From Paraburkholderia aromaticivorans (GTDB taxonomy: Bacteria; Pseudomonadota; Gammaproteobacteria; Burkholderiales; Burkholderiaceae): a stretch of DNA of 64,000 bases. The DNA lies in the NCBI RefSeq assembly GCF_012689525.1, contig NZ_CP051516.1, forward strand, positions 3,472,001-3,536,000. The letters are read 5' to 3'. Of the stretch, positions 62,117 to 64,000 are shown one piece after another. Each line of letters begins with the position of its first letter. Position 1 is the stretch's first letter. The notes beneath the pieces were generated by a model. It made no database searches and had not been told where the DNA came from. It saw only the letters and a list, made by a program, of their open reading frames with translations. Position numbers and translations under genes: made by a program.

Positions 62117-62383
62117 TTATTCGTCTTTAGGGCACTGCAGATTACAGCCGTTCGGATCGCCCAGATCGCCTCGCTTGCGCATGGCCGATTTCTTGTTGGA
62201 CTGGTATTTGTTCGAGGGTGCCGACGCCGCAAACGGCATTTGCGGATGCTCGGCGAGACGGAACTGATCTTGCAGAATGCCGCCCGGAACACCCGGCGAA
62301 TTTTGCGCGAAAGCAACTGACGCGGTCGCGAGGAGCACACCAGCCGTCGCAACGGCAGCACATGCGTGAAGAATGACTTTCAT
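62117..62383 (-). CDS. Small exported hypothetical protein
   Basis: 88 residues with a clear signal peptide ([21 protein letters not shown]). The mature part is short and polar, ending DPNGCNLQCPKDE with two Cys three residues apart. I do not recognise it. It is flanked by two unrelated genes and shows no operon partner. Confidence 0.65.
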   Translation of the reverse strand: MKVILHACAAVATAGVLLATASVAFAQNSPGVPGGILQDQFRLAEHPQMPFAASAPSNKYQSNKKSAMRKRGDLGDPNGCNLQCPKDE

Positions 62384-62491
62384 ATCGATCAGCGCGACGT
62401 AGCGCGCGGTTAAGGCGGAAGCGGAAGCTTAGAGAGTATCCCAAACGGACGCCACACGCAGCGCCAAACACAGCCTGATGTTTACGGCCGC

Positions 62492-63571
62492 TTACGCCAC
62501 CGCTTCGCCCAAGCCCTCTTCGAGATCGACCACCCTGCCGCAGTCATGCGGGTCATAGCCTTCGAGCTGATCGACGCTGCGACGAAACGCGCTGCCGCGC
62601 AGCAAATCGAGCACCGTCGCCAGCGGCATACGTTCGAGACGCGCGCGGTCGCAGGCGAAATAATAGTCTTCGTCGACGACGGGAATGAAGTCGAGACCGA
62701 AGTGGTGCGCCGCGGGCTCCACGCCGAAACCCACATCCGCCATGCCGCTCGCGACGAACGCCGCAATCGCCGAATGCGTGAGTTCGGCCGACGCATAACC
62801 ATTGACCCGATCCGGATCGACTCCGACTTTCCGTAGCGCGAGATCGAGCAACATGCGCGTGCCGGAGCCGGGCTGTCGATTGACGAAACGGATGTCGTCG
62901 CGCGCGAGATCACCCAGGCCGGCGATCCCCTTGGGATTGCCCTTGCCGAGAAAGAGTCCTTGCTTGCGTCGCGTGAGATGCACGAGCACGTGACGCTGCG
63001 GATCGAGCCAGCGCCGATACGCATTGGCGCATGCTGCACGAAACTCGCCAAGCGGCAAATGGAAGCCGGCCAGATCGCATTCGCCGCGCGCAAGCGCGCT
63101 GACGGCGTCCGCGCTGTCGCGATACTTGATGTCGACCGGTAGATTGTTGGCGACCAGCGCCGTCACGAGCGCGGCCACGGCATAACCGTGCGACGCGAAG
63201 ATGCGCACGTCGTCGGCGGGCGGCGCGAGCCAGCGGTTCAGATCGCTCGCCACTTCGCTGGCGAGCGCCTGCATGTTGCCGTCGAGCCGCTCGCCGCACA
63301 GACGCTGCGCACGCAACACCGCTTGCCCGAGTTCGGAGAGCACCGAGCCGCGGCCACGCTCCTTCGCGATCAGCGGACCGCCCAAACGCTCTTCGATACT
63401 GCGCAGCAAACCCCACGCGTGACGGTAGGACAAACCCTTAAGCGTCGCGGCCTGCGCGATGCTGCCGGATTCATCCACCAGCGCAAGCAGCGGCACCACG
63501 TCCGACAGGCTTGCCTCCCGACCGTCCAAGCCCTTCACCACCAATTGCGCCTGACACTCGATTCTGATCAT
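62492..63571 (-). CDS. fdsR: ModE/FdsR-like regulator of formate dehydrogenase
   Basis: 359 residues. The N-terminal part is a ModE/LysR-type winged helix-turn-helix (GSIAQAATLKGLSYRHAWGLLRSIEERLGGPL), followed by a periplasmic-binding-protein-like effector domain (IFASHGYAVAALV; FVNRQPGSGTRMLLD; VASGMADVGFGVEPAA). Divergent from fdsG. In Cupriavidus the ModE-like FdsR controls the fds operon; the same role is inferred here. CATATATG palindromes at 63569 and 63679 are candidate sites. Confidence 0.82.
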   Translation of the reverse strand: MIRIECQAQLVVKGLDGREASLSDVVPLLALVDESGSIAQAATLKGLSYRHAWGLLRSIEERLGGPLIAKERGRGSVLSELGQAVLRAQRLCGERLDGNMQALASEVASDLNRWLAPPADDVRIFASHGYAVAALVTALVANNLPVDIKYRDSADAVSALARGECDLAGFHLPLGEFRAACANAYRRWLDPQRHVLVHLTRRKQGLFLGKGNPKGIAGLGDLARDDIRFVNRQPGSGTRMLLDLALRKVGVDPDRVNGYASAELTHSAIAAFVASGMADVGFGVEPAAHHFGLDFIPVVDEDYYFACDRARLERMPLATVLDLLRGSAFRRSVDQLEGYDPHDCGRVVDLEEGLGEAVA

Positions 63572-63686
63572 ATATGTTGTACTATTTCCTATTGCATCGG
63601 CCGAAATGCCCGCCTATTGTTCGGCTATCCCATATCGAATAAACGAAGCATAAGTGCACGCATTATGAATAACAAGTGCATATATG
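63569..63686. promoter_or_regulatory. Two CATATATG sites in the fdsR-fdsG intergenic region
   Basis: Identical 8-bp palindromes CATATATG at 63569-63576 (overlapping the regulator start codon) and 63679-63686 (20 bases before the fdsG start), in an AT-rich region. ModE-type proteins favour TATATA-containing sites. Confidence 0.45.
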
Positions 63687-63705
63687 ACTCTGGAGGAGCC
63701 CCCAC

Positions 63706-64000
63706 TTGGACGATTCCATCGCCATCGCGCCGGATCAACTCGTTGAGCGTCACGCGCAGCCGGGCGTGTCGTTGCTAGCGGTTTTGCACGCGATTCAGGA
63801 CGAAGTCGGTTACGTGCCACCCGCCGCGGTCGCGCCGCTGGCGCGCGCCATGAACCTGTCGCGCGCGGAAGTGCACGGCGTCATCACTTACTACCATCAT
63901 TTCCGCACGCAACCGGCCGCGCCCGTCACGGTGCAACTGTGCCGCGCGGAAGCCTGCCGCAGCATGGGCACCGAAGCACTCGCGCAACATATCGAGGCGC
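63706..64000 (+). CDS. fdsG: NAD-dependent formate dehydrogenase gamma subunit (partial)
   Basis: The frame starts at a TTG at 63706 preceded by GGAGGAG at 63692-63698 and stays open to the window end (about 98 residues). No in-frame ATG or GTG lies closer to the ribosome site. NuoE-like thioredoxin [2Fe-2S] protein: LLAVLHAIQDEVGYVP, MNLSRAEVHGVITYYHHFR, QLCRAEACRSMG with the first two cluster Cys. The remaining cluster Cys and the fdsBACD partners would lie beyond the window. Confidence 0.85.
   Translation, partial: MDDSIAIAPDQLVERHAQPGVSLLAVLHAIQDEVGYVPPAAVAPLARAMNLSRAEVHGVITYYHHFRTQPAAPVTVQLCRAEACRSMGTEALAQHIEA

Overview
The window is high-GC betaproteobacterial chromosome, most likely the main chromosome of a Paraburkholderia or Burkholderia species. 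The gene order gyrA - DUF2059 - serC - pheA - hisC - tyrA - aroA - cmk - rpsA - ihfB - lapA - lapB - udg - heptose genes, the rpsP-rimM-trmD-rplS operon, a 323-residue ThyA and an fds-type formate dehydrogenase all fit that group. No species is claimed. Almost all of it is core housekeeping DNA. There are no insertion sequences, phage genes, CRISPR arrays, tRNAs or rRNAs; the only structural RNA gene seen is ssrA (tmRNA).

The exception is 4.0-10.6 kb, between thyA and folA. I read this as a decaying Fap-like functional-amyloid locus. An intact sigma-54 enhancer-binding activator (4027-5421, minus) faces an operon with a near-consensus -24/-12 promoter (5914-5929) and an 18-bp perfect palindrome about 75 bp upstream (5823-5840). 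The operon encodes a small exported protein with an internal RGG, a second exported protein now frameshifted, a secreted protein with three FapB/FapC-type repeats, a C39-type peptidase (FapD-like) that has lost its C-terminal half, and a beta-barrel outer-membrane protein (FapF-like) that has lost its N-terminus and is joined to the peptidase at a deletion scar. A second, inverted activator copy follows, broken by a 5' loss, a TAG codon and a 7-bp tandem duplication. The amyloid subunit and one activator are intact while export and maturation genes are broken.

Layout: 0-4 kb, a FecR/DUF6600-type exported protein with a glutamine-rich tail, then thyA. 4-10.6 kb, the amyloid-like locus. 10.8-17.7 kb, folA, pmbA, darP, mog, orn, an M48 protease, rsgA and a DUF2007 protein. 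17.9-24.4 kb, a CobD/CbiB-like membrane protein, a CoA pyrophosphatase, the rplS-trmD-rimM-rpsP operon, a sorbosone dehydrogenase-like protein and a TM2 protein. 24.4-31.3 kb, a radical SAM protein behind a LexA-type box, an Lrp regulator divergent from dadA, then an acyl-CoA dehydrogenase and etfA-etfB. 31.5-38.4 kb, metNIQ, a lipase-like hydrolase, an enoyl-CoA hydratase, an HDAC-like deacetylase and mltB. 38.5-45.3 kb, cysM, a ComEA-like protein, LPS heptose and UDP-glucuronate genes, and lapAB. 45.7-58.1 kb, ihfB, rpsA, cmk, the aromatic/serine/histidine block and gyrA. 58.6-64 kb, an OmpA-family protein, ubiG, gph, ssrA, two small exported proteins, and a ModE/FdsR-like regulator divergent from fdsG, which runs off the end.

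Start codons were re-chosen by eye where an open frame extends upstream of the likely start. Homology statements come from memory of family motifs; no searches were run.
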